Shown piece by piece: positions 1 to 7,803 of a stretch of 15,882 nt of DNA. Location: positions 4,644-20,525 of the forward strand of contig MU631982.1 of assembly GCA_026770615.1 (NCBI GenBank), written 5' to 3'. The position numbers and the translations under genes are program-made. Source of the stretch: Pavlovales sp. CCMP2436. Lineage: Eukaryota > Haptophyta > Pavlovophyceae > Pavlovales. The number at the start of each line of letters is the position of its first letter. Position 1 is the first letter of the stretch. The notes beneath the pieces were generated by a model that was not told the DNA's origin, did no database searches, and saw only the letters and a list, made by a program, of their open reading frames with translations.

Positions 1-217
1 CACACGACGATCGACGACTGACGACTCTCGACTGGCGCGCTGACCGACCTCCACTGCTCTCCCTCGCGTCGTCTGAAAATGCAGCACCATCTGCGAGCGC
101 GGCACACCTGCGCGACTCACAGAACATTACTTCTTCACAAGCCTGTATCACATATATTGCGATCTTGCCCCGAGGGACAGTAATCGCAAATATACGCGGC
201 TTGTCTGCTGGCCCAGT
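1..217. other. non-coding left edge
   Basis: No gene is visible. The first ~50 bases are low-complexity, built from cgac/gact words. The rest has no convincing open frame, hairpin or repeat shared with the remainder of the window. Confidence 0.4.
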
Positions 218-721
218 CTATCTCACTCCTTGCCGGGGGTGGGCCTCGAGCGCAGGGCTTTGGGATGCGGGAAATCGCGGGCTTGCTGGCTCATGATTGT
301 GTTTTGGCAACTTTGAGGTTGCTGGCTCATATTCAGCTTTGGGTTTCTTGCCGCCCGAGTGGTGTATCAGCGTGGTTGACTGGATGGTCTCAAAGGCCCG
401 TATGGTAGATGAGCGCATTGTGCGTGGGTGACTTTCTTATATGGATATGACGGGCTTGTCCGAGATTAATGCGTGCTTGCGTGACGGGCCTGCTGCGGAT
501 TCGTGGTGTATGGTGGGACTAGATGGTCCTGTTTTGGGTTCCTGATGTATGGTGGGACTGGCTGCTCCTGGTAGTGCTGAGGGTGTGGCTCGAGACGGTC
601 TCTTCTGGATGCGCTTTGGGGGTATGACTCGAAGCGATCTCTTCTGGATTTGTTTTTTCACGATTGATATGCGTAAGCGTAGCTGTCCTCGGCTGGGCCT
701 GAGGGTGGGCTCAGGCTGCAT
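218..721 (-). CDS. possible low-complexity repeat protein fragment (unrecognised)
   Basis: Two minus-strand open stretches (721-437 and 418-218) lie in the same frame, separated by one in-frame stop at 437-439. I do not recognise the product. It is rich in Pro, Ser, Lys, Thr and His. The first stretch contains two pairs of 13-residue repeats: one pair starts SPTIHQEP and SPTIHHES, the other KQIQKRS and KRIQKRP. The second stretch has a ~12-residue repeat beginning EPATSK and EPASPR. At DNA level the periods are 39 and 36 bp, both multiples of three, which keeps the frame. That is compatible either with a degenerate repeat protein exon or with a plain minisatellite. The first ATG is at 721; upstream the DNA turns A-rich (749-785). 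There is no domain, signal peptide or membrane segment. Treat it as a candidate only. Confidence 0.22.
508..649. repeat. 39-bp period short tandem repeats
   Basis: Two adjacent pairs of direct repeats share a 39-bp period. The motif gtatggtgggact occurs at 508 and 547. A ~22-bp block ending ctcttctggat occurs at 589 and 628. Both pairs lie inside the minus-strand candidate frame and preserve it. Confidence 0.7.
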
Positions 722-2040
722 GGGGGCTATGGTCGGGTCAAAGGATATACAAAAAAAAGTAAAAAAGTAAAAACAAAAACAGGTACATAATTAAAGCAAA
801 GAAAAAAGATGCAGCAATCGACTCACGGACCGACGCTTCGCTCGCACATCCCCTACTCACCGACCGAGCCCTGGCCATTAAACCTAATATACATCACATT
901 AACATCTCAAAGTCAGTAGAGTTATTTATTTCCCTGAAGGCCCAGGGACCGGGAAAAGGCCCAGGGAACCGTGGCGCGCCTAATACGACAGGAGATCGCG
1001 GACAATAATAAGAACGGCAAATTTACGGCCGAGGCTCACTTTCTTAGCACGATATACATACTAACAATGTTTAAATTTGCTTACATTACTATTGAAGGGC
1101 ATACCAATGAGGCTCAGTTTCTTAACGGTACGGTTTCTGATTGTCCGCTACCCCCTGTAGGCAAGCCGTGTGCCCTTCTCCTCCGAAAACCCGCCTCGTC
1201 GCCCCAACTCTGCTCAGGCGAACAAGGGCGCGACGGCCGCACCTGCGCGCCTCAAAGGCAACACGGCGCGCTAGGGAAGCACCCCTTGCAAGCACAAGGT
1301 GAACACACAACCCAGCGGCCTCACCTCCGGGCGCAGAGCGGCTGAGATCCGAGTCCCCGCGCCGTAGACAGCCAGGTTCTCACTTTTTTTTTAATATACC
1401 AATCTTTGTATTTGTTTACATTTGTATATTTACGTGAGCACTCAATTTTTATTCAGAGTGGGCGCTTGTCATCTAGCCAAATGTGCCCCGGGGGCTTAGC
1501 GATTAAACCATAACTTTTAGCCGGCGGGGACGCCGGGAATAAGGCCTTCAAACCTAGTGTGTACCTAATGTTAACGCGCATCTTTTCGTGTTTTTAGTTA
1601 TCTTTTACGTTTTTTTGTTTTGCAGCAGTGCGATGTTTTGACGCGAGAGTATCTAAAATATGCAAATATGTAAGTGCATTTCACTCGCTATATTTTATTG
1701 ATACTTCCGTTTCTTTCTTTCTTTCGTATTTTTTGGAATAAAGCGCGGTGGCGCTCGGGTGAAATTGAAAGTACATGTTTTCCTGCACGCGCCCGCGCCC
1801 ACGCGCCCGCGACTAGCCACACGTCCGCGTGCTCACGTGATATATACATAGCGGCTCAGCATGGTTCAACAGCTTTTGTTCACTCACTGTGATATACCGG
1901 GCCGCATCCACCATGGTTGCGAGCGGTAATTGTTTCAGCAACAATCGTAATATAAGAATAGCGATACTTAAGTCCTATTATTCCCGGACTGAAGTTACTT
2001 CCATTTTGCGCCAGCCTCGGCTGGTCGGCTGGCCCCAGCC
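722..2040. other. non-coding stretch with simple repeats and hairpins
   Basis: No supportable gene. It holds an A-rich run (749-785) and a 19-bp-period duplication of aaggcccagggacc (937-971). A 78-bp-spaced direct repeat of gaggctca-tttctta lies at 1031 and 1109. There is a T-rich patch (1384-1430), a perfect 6-bp hairpin with GGGA loop (1521-1536), a short CTTT microsatellite (~1709-1725) and a cgcgccc-rich patch (1786-1812). Open frames at 971-1345 and 1674-1892 look like chance. Confidence 0.45.
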
Positions 2041-2107
2041 GATCCGGACTCAGCGGCCAAAGCCGCGCGAAAGCGAAAATTAAAAAGCCAACGGCAACGC
2101 TATCGCA
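2041..2107 (+). repeat. head module, copy 1
   Basis: A 67-bp segment beginning gatccggactcagcgg and ending gctatcgca recurs almost unchanged at 5249-5314. The copies differ by one A in an A-run and one a/t substitution. It contains a 5-bp-arm hairpin (gcggc-caaa-gccgc). Here it immediately precedes the 68/78-bp array. Confidence 0.85.
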
Positions 2108-2925
2108 GCGCGGTGGCGAAGCCCCAGCTGATGCTGGCGCCAGACTCGCCGACAGAGACAGAAGCGAGCCCGATCGCGGTGCGTGCCGGCCTCGTGCCGG
2201 CCGTGCGCCGCGGGACGCTCGCGGCAGAAGCAGGACCGGGCCCGATCGCTGCGCCAGTGGGGGGAACCTCCTGGCGCAGGATGACGCTCGCGGCGGACTC
2301 AGAGACAGACGCGAGCCCGATCTCGGCGCATACCGGACTCGTGCCGGCCGCGCGCCGAGTGACGCTCGCGGCAGGAGCAGGACCGGGCCCGATCGTTGCG
2401 TCGGGGGGTTGCCCCCCCGGCGCAAGGTGACGCTCGTGGTGGAGCCAGAGACAGACGAGATCCCGATCACGGTGCGGGCCGGCCTCAGGCCAGCCGCGCG
2501 CTGTGTGACGCTCGCGACAGAAGCAGGACAGAGGCTCAACGTGGCGATGTCCCGGAGTCCGCAGCTACGGCAAGCTCAGGCTGGCTCCCGACTCGCCGAC
2601 AGGGACAGACGCGAGCCCGATCGCGGTGCGCGCCGGCATAGCGCCCGGAGCGCGCCGCGTGACGCTCGCGGCAGCAGCAGGGCAGGCCCCGAGCACGATC
2701 GTGGTGCGCGCCGGCATAGTGCCCGGTGCGCGCCGCGTGACGCTCGCGGTAGAAGCAGGATCGAATACGATCGCTGCGTCAGGGGCTCGCCCTCCTGGCG
2801 CAGGGTGACGCTTGAGGTGCCGGTGGAGTCAGAGGCAGACGCGAGCCCGATCGCGGCGTGCGCCGTGCCGATCGCGCGCTGCGGGACGCTCGCGGCAGGA
2901 GCAGATCCGGGCCCGATCGCTGCGC
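2108..2925 (+). repeat. tandem array I, alternating 68/78-bp units
   Basis: Diverged tandem units are anchored on the word gacgctcg. Anchors lie at 2214, 2283, 2361, 2429, 2507, 2661, 2739, 2807 and 2885. The steps are 69, 78, 68, 78, 154, 78, 68 and 78 bp, so two unit types alternate. The 154-bp step contains a restart of the array's opening segment: gactcgccgacag occurs near 2145 and again near 2586. Open frames across the array translate to repeated VTLA/ARR peptides, but 68 is not a multiple of three and the frame drifts. The array is therefore not judged protein-coding. Confidence 0.85.
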
Positions 2926-3321
2926 CGGGAGGGTCGTCATATTGGCACAGGAAGAACCTCGAGGCGGGGTGCTCCCCGCCAGGAACAGTTATAGGGACGA
3001 GCCTGATCGCGGTGCGGCCTGCTTCAACAGCACCCCGCGCCCCATGACGCTCGCGGCGGGGTGCTCCCCGCATAGAACAAGGTCGTCCAATCAATCGCGG
3101 CGCAGGCCGGCTTAAATAGCACTCAGCGCCAGTGACGGCGGGGTGCTCCCCGTCAAGAACAGAGACGAGCCCGATCGCGGCGCGGGACGGCTTCAATAGC
3201 ACTCTGCGCTTCGTAACGCTCGCGGAGTTGTGCTTCCCGCCAAAACAGAGACGATCCTGATCGCAGCGCGGGCAGGCTTCATGCCCGCTCCCATGACGCT
3301 CGCAGCGGGTTGCTCCCCGCC
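2926..3321 (+). repeat. hairpin-bearing tandem repeats, copy 1
   Basis: Five units carry the inverted repeat GCGGGG-TGCT-CCCCGC or a variant, near 2963, 3055, 3137, 3231 and 3304 (steps 92, 82, 94 and 73 bp). Between hairpins a block reads roughly gggacgagcc-gatcgcggcgcggg followed by cttcaa-agcac. This section continues array I without a gap and is duplicated at 4441-4776. Confidence 0.8.
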
Positions 3322-3559
3322 GAGAACAGGGACAGTTTCGAGCGGCCGTGGCAAGAGCTGCCAACGGGCAGACCCGATTCATACTGGAAAACCTGCTGCC
3401 TCTGCAGCGAGGACAGGGGCTAGGGCGACGTCCAAATAGTAAGAGCAATGATAATAGTAAAACATCGAAGCAAGTTAGACATATTTGCTAATTATCGTTT
3501 CATTGCTACATAATTACAAGGGATCCCGAGCGGAACAAGCTAGTTATACATCCAAAAAG
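3322..3559 (+). repeat. AT-rich tail module, copy 1
   Basis: A 238-bp non-coding segment starts gagaacagggacagtttcga and ends catccaaaaag. It recurs at 4777-5012 in the same orientation with scattered substitutions. Its last half is AT-rich (taagagcaatgataatagta). It always follows the hairpin repeats, so it looks like the 3' end of a repeated element. Confidence 0.85.
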
Positions 3560-3563
3560 AATA

Positions 3564-3651
3564 TATAATACTGTGCAGCGCTCAGACCAGCAAAACATTC
3601 AAAACAGTCAGACGCCAGCTTGAATCCCTGCCAGTCAATATAATACTGTGC
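3564..3651 (+). repeat. short module related to the 147-bp repeat
   Basis: The word tataatactgtgc occurs at 3564 and 3639 (75-bp spacing). Between them lies a segment with gcgctcagacca and cagtcagacgcc. It resembles the 147-bp repeat at 13615-13925 in the same orientation. It joins the tail module to array II. Confidence 0.6.
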
Positions 3652-4135
3652 GCGAACAAGTTCATGGCATTCCAAACCCAAACCCGCCATCAAGCGGACT
3701 CGCTCGTGCTCGACGTCTCGGCTCCTTCGGCTCCTTCTTCAAACAGTCCTTTCAACGCGCCCCCGCGCTGCAGTCCGCGCCCCGCACGCGCGAACGAGTT
3801 CACGGCATTCAAAACCTCGTCGCTTCCTAGCGATACGCCGACGGTGAGACCACCAATGAACTCGCTCGCTCGCGCTCGGCCGGACGGCCTCGCGTTGCCT
3901 GCTTTGGCTCCTTCGGCTCCTTCTTCAACTAGTCCTTCAACCGCGCCCCCGCGCGGCGGCCCGCGCCCTGCACGCGCGAACAAGTTCACGGCATTCAAAA
4001 CCCAAACCCGCCATCAAGTGGACTCGCTCGCGCTCGACGTCTCGGCTCATTCGGCTACTTCTTCAACCAGTCCTTCCACCGCGCCCCCGCGCTGCGGCCC
4101 GCGCCCTGCACGCGCAAACGAGTTCTCGACATTCA
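3652..4135 (-). repeat. tandem array II, alternating 139/186-bp units
   Basis: Anchors on ggcattc/gacattc lie at 3666, 3804, 3990 and 4129, giving steps of 138, 186 and 139 bp. Units after 3666 and 3990 share one interior (acccgccatcaag...gacgtctcgg). Units after 3804 and 4129 share another (tcgcttcc-agcgatacg), so two unit types alternate. Read on the minus strand, a frame keeps the peptide words FARAGRG, RGGA and LVEE through all units, interrupted by stops near 4030-4047. Confidence 0.85.
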
Positions 4136-4310
4136 AAACCCCATCGCTTCCCAGCGATACGTTACCGCTGGAATCACCAGTGGACTCGCTTGCTCGCGCA
4201 CTGTTGGGCGGCCCATTGTTGCACAGCGACTCCAGCGCTTTGTTTTCGGCTTCCTCATCATCCACCACTTCTACCAGCTCCCCACTTCGGCGTAGCGCGT
4301 AGGAGCCTGC
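4047..4310 (-). pseudogene. ORF fragment of the inverted-repeat family, left copy
   Basis: Minus-strand open segment of about 85 codons, not recognised. It begins after a TAG with residues RSDAGSYALRRSGELVEVV. It continues through an acidic DDEEAENKAL stretch, a variable middle, and a conserved LGSD-VLNVENSFARAGRG motif, and ends near 4047. The same frame is intact in the inverted copy at 14133-14399. The segment is preceded by a pyrimidine-containing tatcttag-like acceptor in the right copy (gatcttag here), so it could be an internal exon of a repeat-encoded protein. Differences between the copies are mostly amino-acid changing, which argues against strong selection. No catalytic motif or family can be named. 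Confidence 0.3.
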
Positions 4311-4378
4311 GTCGGAGCGCTAAGATCAGCCTGACTTGAACTTGAAACGTACCGCCAGCCCGAACCCCCCTACATTAA
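4068..4378 (-). repeat. inverted repeat, left copy
   Basis: About 310 bp whose reverse complement is found at 14069-14376. The first ~90 bp of the shared open segment are identical; overall there are roughly 16 differences in 250 bp and no indels within the open segment. The left copy is the outer end of array II. Confidence 0.9.
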
Positions 4379-4440
4379 CAGAATACTGTAACAGTCATTT
4401 CGCCCCGGCAACCTCTCGCTTTAGGCTAAGGATTCAAGAT
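4379..4440. other. spacer with short flank repeat
   Basis: The 15-bp word ccggcaacctctcgc (about 4408-4422), followed by ggattcaa, lies just left of the second hairpin-repeat copy. The same words recur just to its right near 5037-5062, so they bracket that copy as direct repeats. Confidence 0.55.
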
Positions 4441-5012
4441 GACTGCGCCGGGAGGGTCGCCCCCCTGGCGCAGGGTGAACCTCGCCGTCATCGCGGCGGG
4501 TTGCTCCCCGCCAAGAAAAGTTACAAGGGTGAGTCAGATCGCGGCGCGGGCCTGCTTCAACAGCACCCCGCGCTCCATAATGCTCGCGGCGGGGTGCTCC
4601 CCGCAAAGAACAGGGACGAGCCCAATCATTGCGGCGCGGGCCGCCTTCAATAGCACCCTGCGCTTCGTCACGCTCGCGGCGTGGTGCTTCCCGCCAAGAA
4701 CAGGAATGATAATAACCGCGACGCGGGTCGGCTTCATGCCCACCCCGTGACGTTCGCGGCTGGGTGCTCCCCGCAAAGAACAGGGACAGTTTCGAGCTGC
4801 CATGGCAAGAGCTGCCACCTGGCAGACGCGATTCTGACATACTGGAAAACCTCCCGCCTCTGCCGTGAGGACAGGGCGAAGGTAAAACAGTAAGAGCAAT
4901 GATAATAGTAAAACCTCTAACCAAGTTAGACATATTTACTACTTATTTGATTGCTATATAATTATGAGGGATCCCGCGCGGAACAAGCTAGTTATATGGT
5001 ACATCCAAAAAG
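4441..5012 (+). repeat. second copy of hairpin repeats plus tail module
   Basis: Direct duplicate of 2926-3559. It opens with a long inverted repeat: ctgcgcc and ggcgcag arms around a G-run and a C-run (4442-4472). Four hairpin units follow near 4497, 4588, 4679 and 4759, then the tail module (4777-5012), which has a 5-bp tggta insertion relative to copy 1. Head module and 68/78-bp array are missing, so this copy is 5'-truncated. Confidence 0.85.
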
Positions 5013-5093
5013 TATTTACAACCATTATTCCACTCCGGCAACCTCTCGCCATTGGGATTCAATGGGGAGGCGACGCTCATAATGCTTCAATGG

Positions 5094-5186
5094 GGAGCCG
5101 GACATAAAAGTCCGGAATCCCCGGTTAACCAACCCATAGTACCCTTTTAAGGGAGTCTGGATCTCAATATAATCGGACACTGAATT
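5094..5186 (+). repeat. direct-repeat module R3, left copy
   Basis: A 93-bp segment starts ggagccgga and ends cggacactgaatt, matching 6769-6856 closely. It contains a hairpin with 6-bp arms (CCGGAC at 5098-5103, GTCCGG at 5110-5115) and a ccctt-tt-aaggg palindrome. The two copies bracket the third array and its flanks. Confidence 0.85.
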
Positions 5187-5248
5187 GTTTGTTAACAACA
5201 CATAAGAACTATCTTGTGTAGGACTACTAATTCCTAACCGGATTAACT

Positions 5249-5314
5249 GATCCGGACTCAGCGGCCAAAGCCGCGCGAAAGCGAAAATTAAAAGCCAACG
5301 GCTACGCTATCGCA
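5249..5314 (+). repeat. head module, copy 2
   Basis: Copy of 2041-2107, one base shorter. It is followed not by array I but by a different spacer and array III. A near-perfect palindrome, cggtct-tt-agaccg, lies just downstream at 5345-5358. Confidence 0.85.
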
Positions 5315-5462
5315 CCACCCACCCACCCTAGCACTGGGACGCAACGGTCTTTAGACCGGCGCCATCGGGCCGACGCACGGTCGAGCGCAAGGCAACCAGT
5401 GCGGGACTCATCGGCCGCGACTCGCGAGAGCGAGACGACAGGGACGATAGATAGACCAAAAG
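5315..5462. other. spacer before array III
   Basis: Non-coding GC-rich spacer with an accc microsatellite-like run (5314-5328), the palindrome at 5345-5358 and a gactcgcgagagcgagac palindromic patch (~5418-5436). No gene seen. Confidence 0.4.
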
Positions 5463-6345
5463 TGCCCTGCAGCTAGCCTTCCATTTTAGTCAGCACCCGC
5501 AGGCTATTCTTCGTAGCCACCATGCTTCGCGCAGCATTGGTTCGCGGTGACAAGTGACGATGCACGCAAGCTAACACTCCAGCACAGTCCAACCAGGAGG
5601 CGGCGCTGGCGACTCCGTCGTCCCTTAAAATTCTATGCTGGCCCTTTGGTCGGATTCCGCAGACATTGGTTACGGCACCACCACGCTTCGCGCAGCCTTG
5701 GCTCGCGGCAGATGGTGGCCTTGCGTGCCTCCACTTACTCCAGCATAGCTGGAGCAATAGGCGGCCTGCTCCATAACTCTCCAAATATCCTGCTAGCCCC
5801 CCAGAGGTCGGCATCCGCAGGCTAATAAGTCTCGTTATCACCACGTTTTGCACAAGCCTTGGCTTGCGGCAGTTGGTGACGATGCACGCCCCTCTCAGTC
5901 CAGCACAGCTGGGACAAAAAGAGGCTGCGCGAACGGCTCCGCAGCTTACAAATTTCCTGCTACTTGCCTTCAAAAGTGGTCGGCATCCGCAGGCTATGCT
6001 TCGTCACTACCGCGCTTTGCGCAGCATTGGCTCGCGGCAGCGGGTGTCGATAAGCGCTCTCCTCTCACTCCAGCACAGCTGGGGCAGGAGGTGGCGCTGG
6101 TGGCTCCTTCGCCCCTACCGTGCTAGCCCTCCTTTAGTTGGCATTCGTAGACATTGGTTCCAACACCACCAGCTTCGCTGGCCTTGGCTCGCGGCAGCTG
6201 GTGTCCGATGCGCGCCCTCTCTTACTCCAGCACAGCTAATCAAAAGTCGACCGCTCTCAGATACCATGCTCTTGCTAGCCAACCAGAGGTCGGCACCCAC
6301 AGGCTATCCTCCGTCGCCACCACGCTTCACAGAGTCTTGGCAGAT
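5463..6345 (+). repeat. tandem array III, ~160-bp units in a trimeric register
   Basis: The anchor (c/t)actccagca-agct occurs at 5575, 5736, 5896, 6066 and 6223, with steps of 161, 160, 170 and 157 bp. Units 1 and 4 share the interior ggcgctgg-g-ctcc and lead into a cagacattggtt joint. Units 2 and 5 share ctgctagcc...cagaggtcggca. Unit 3 resembles the partial unit before unit 1 (ttgccttc/tagccttc joint, cgcaggct). Equivalent units are therefore 491 and 487 bp apart. Open frames here (for example 5864-6421 plus, 5473-5973 minus) have no recognisable domain and are treated as chance. Confidence 0.85.
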
Positions 6346-6768
6346 GCGCCGTAGCGCAAAGACTGTGCGTACGTGGAGAGCCTCGGCAGAGTCAGATGCC
6401 GCATCGTCTGCCCGCCCATAGACGCCTGGCGCTCGCTCGCCGTGGAGTTCACAGCGGTGCATAAGGCGTATTGTAAGCAGGGTGCCGCTCCAACAAGAAG
6501 CGCCCATCCACGTCCTAGAGGCGCGGCCCAACTCACCAATGTATACACACGTTGGTCTACATCAGCAAGTTTCCTTATCGTTCAAGCAGGGCTCGTGCCG
6601 GTACCTAACCGGCACTGCCGTTCGTCCGTCTTAACGGGCTTAAGGTACGCATGCTCATGAATTATAGCAGTTACATGTTGCTTACCCATAGGTGGGCGGT
6701 CTCGGACTTACCGCTCTCACGTTGGAGCCGCGTGAGCGTCGGTGGCCCACCGTGTGGCCGCCGTAAGA
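6346..6768. other. non-coding stretch with hairpins
   Basis: No gene supported. It contains a perfect 8-bp-arm hairpin at 6595-6615 (GTGCCGGT, 5-base loop, ACCGGCAC) and, close by, cttaa-cgggc-ttaag (~6633-6647). Both lie upstream of module R3. A structured non-coding RNA is possible but unproven. Confidence 0.4.
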
Positions 6769-6856
6769 GGAGCCGGAAAGTCCGGCATTCCCGTCTAACC
6801 AACCGATAGTATCCTTTTAAGGGAGTCTGGATCTCAATAAAATCGGACACTGAATT
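6769..6856 (+). repeat. direct-repeat module R3, right copy
   Basis: 88-bp copy of 5094-5186. The hairpin is kept with changed arms (GCCGGA at 6772-6777, TCCGGC at 6781-6786). The copia 5' LTR begins two bases after its end. Confidence 0.85.
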
Positions 6857-6858
6857 AG

Positions 6859-6989
6859 TGATTAAACTTAAGTCGTTTCATTCTAAATTAATCTATCTAC
6901 TGAAATTTTTGGATCACTCTAGCTCCCGTCAATAACCCTCGACGACGCTTCACTCCGGACCCCTGCGCCACCGCAGGAGTACCTCAACA
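6859..6989 (+). repeat. copia 5' LTR
   Basis: 131 bp, from tgattaaactt to acctcaaca. It is short for a copia LTR. It matches the 3' LTR at roughly 89% outside one 8-bp length difference. No TATA box or primer-binding site complementary to a usual tRNA 3' end is evident just downstream. Confidence 0.9.
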
Positions 6990-7098
6990 CAAACGTTTAT
7001 GATCGTACGTAACTTTGGAACCTCGCGATCACCAACTCCCACGAGTTCGATCGCCGCGTCGCGCCACCGCCTCGCCAACAAGAGCACGCGTTCGCATC

Positions 7099-7803
7099 AT
7101 GCTCAACCTCAGCAAGCCCAAGGCTGACGCGCGCGGCAAGGGCGCGACGCTCAAGAACCCCACCGATATGATGAACAAGGAAACCCTAGTCAAGGTCCTC
7201 TACCCGGCGACGCAGCACTACATCGCGCTTTCCCGCTCCATGAAGGGGCTCTCTTCAGACATCGTCGAGCTCCTAGCGGCTGGAGAACTTCTTTCCTTTC
7301 GGCTTCGGACGCCCGCCGAGTTCATCGAATACATACGACTCCACCCCGGCGCGCTATCGGTCAACACGGCCGTCATCCCCGCGGCCGACCGCGCAGACGA
7401 CGACATCGTCAACGCGCACTTGGAGACCGTCTACGCCAACTCCGCCGAGATCTACAGGCAGGCGTTGAGCGACAAGATCGACGACTCGATTCTGGACTTG
7501 ATCAAGTGCCAGATCTCCGCCCAAGACCCGGACGAGATCACCTCCGGCTACCTCTCTGCCTCGCAGATCCTCAACTCCATCGAACTCGTCAACGCCAACA
7601 AGAGTGTCGAGGCCCAAATCGGCGACCTCTACAAGTTTGCGACAGCAGTCGTCAGCATGCATGACTCAGCGTCATCAACCTCTGGTGCTCAGATCTTCTC
7701 CGCCGTCCATCACCCCAAGCAGCTCTACGAGCCGCTCCTCGACTTGGACCCAGCGGCGTTCGAGCAGATCATCCAGGATTCCAGCTCAGCTCGATCACGT
7801 TAA
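7099..7803 (+). pseudogene. gag: copia gag, capsid-like N-terminal part
   Basis: Frame 1, about 234 codons. The first ATG is 7099 (MLNLSKPK); the frame is open from 7015 but without an earlier ATG. The product is mostly helical in composition and hydrophilic. It resembles a copia capsid in position and length, though I see no diagnostic motif. The frame ends at TAA 7801-7803. The protein sense clearly continues in frame 3, where LLAQTNQLTLDAF and FTDELSKFIAQQ read on, so a frame change occurred near 7780. No slippery heptamer is present there, so decay is more likely than programmed frameshifting. Confidence 0.75.

Noticed and set aside
971..1345. 124-codon plus-strand open frame
   Set aside because: Starts at a GTG, crosses a direct repeat, has no recognisable domain and no supporting signals.
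2108..3448. Long open frames on both strands across array I (for example 2409-3047 plus, 3448-2576 minus)
   Set aside because: They arise from GC-rich tandem repeats. The 68/78-bp steps shift the frame, no domain is present, and both strands are open equally.
3652..6345. CRISPR array
   Set aside because: Units are long, diverged and contiguous with no short identical repeats and unique spacers, and the DNA is eukaryotic.
5473..6421. Open frames across array III on both strands
   Set aside because: Frame does not follow the repeat register and translations have no domain; explained by repeat composition.
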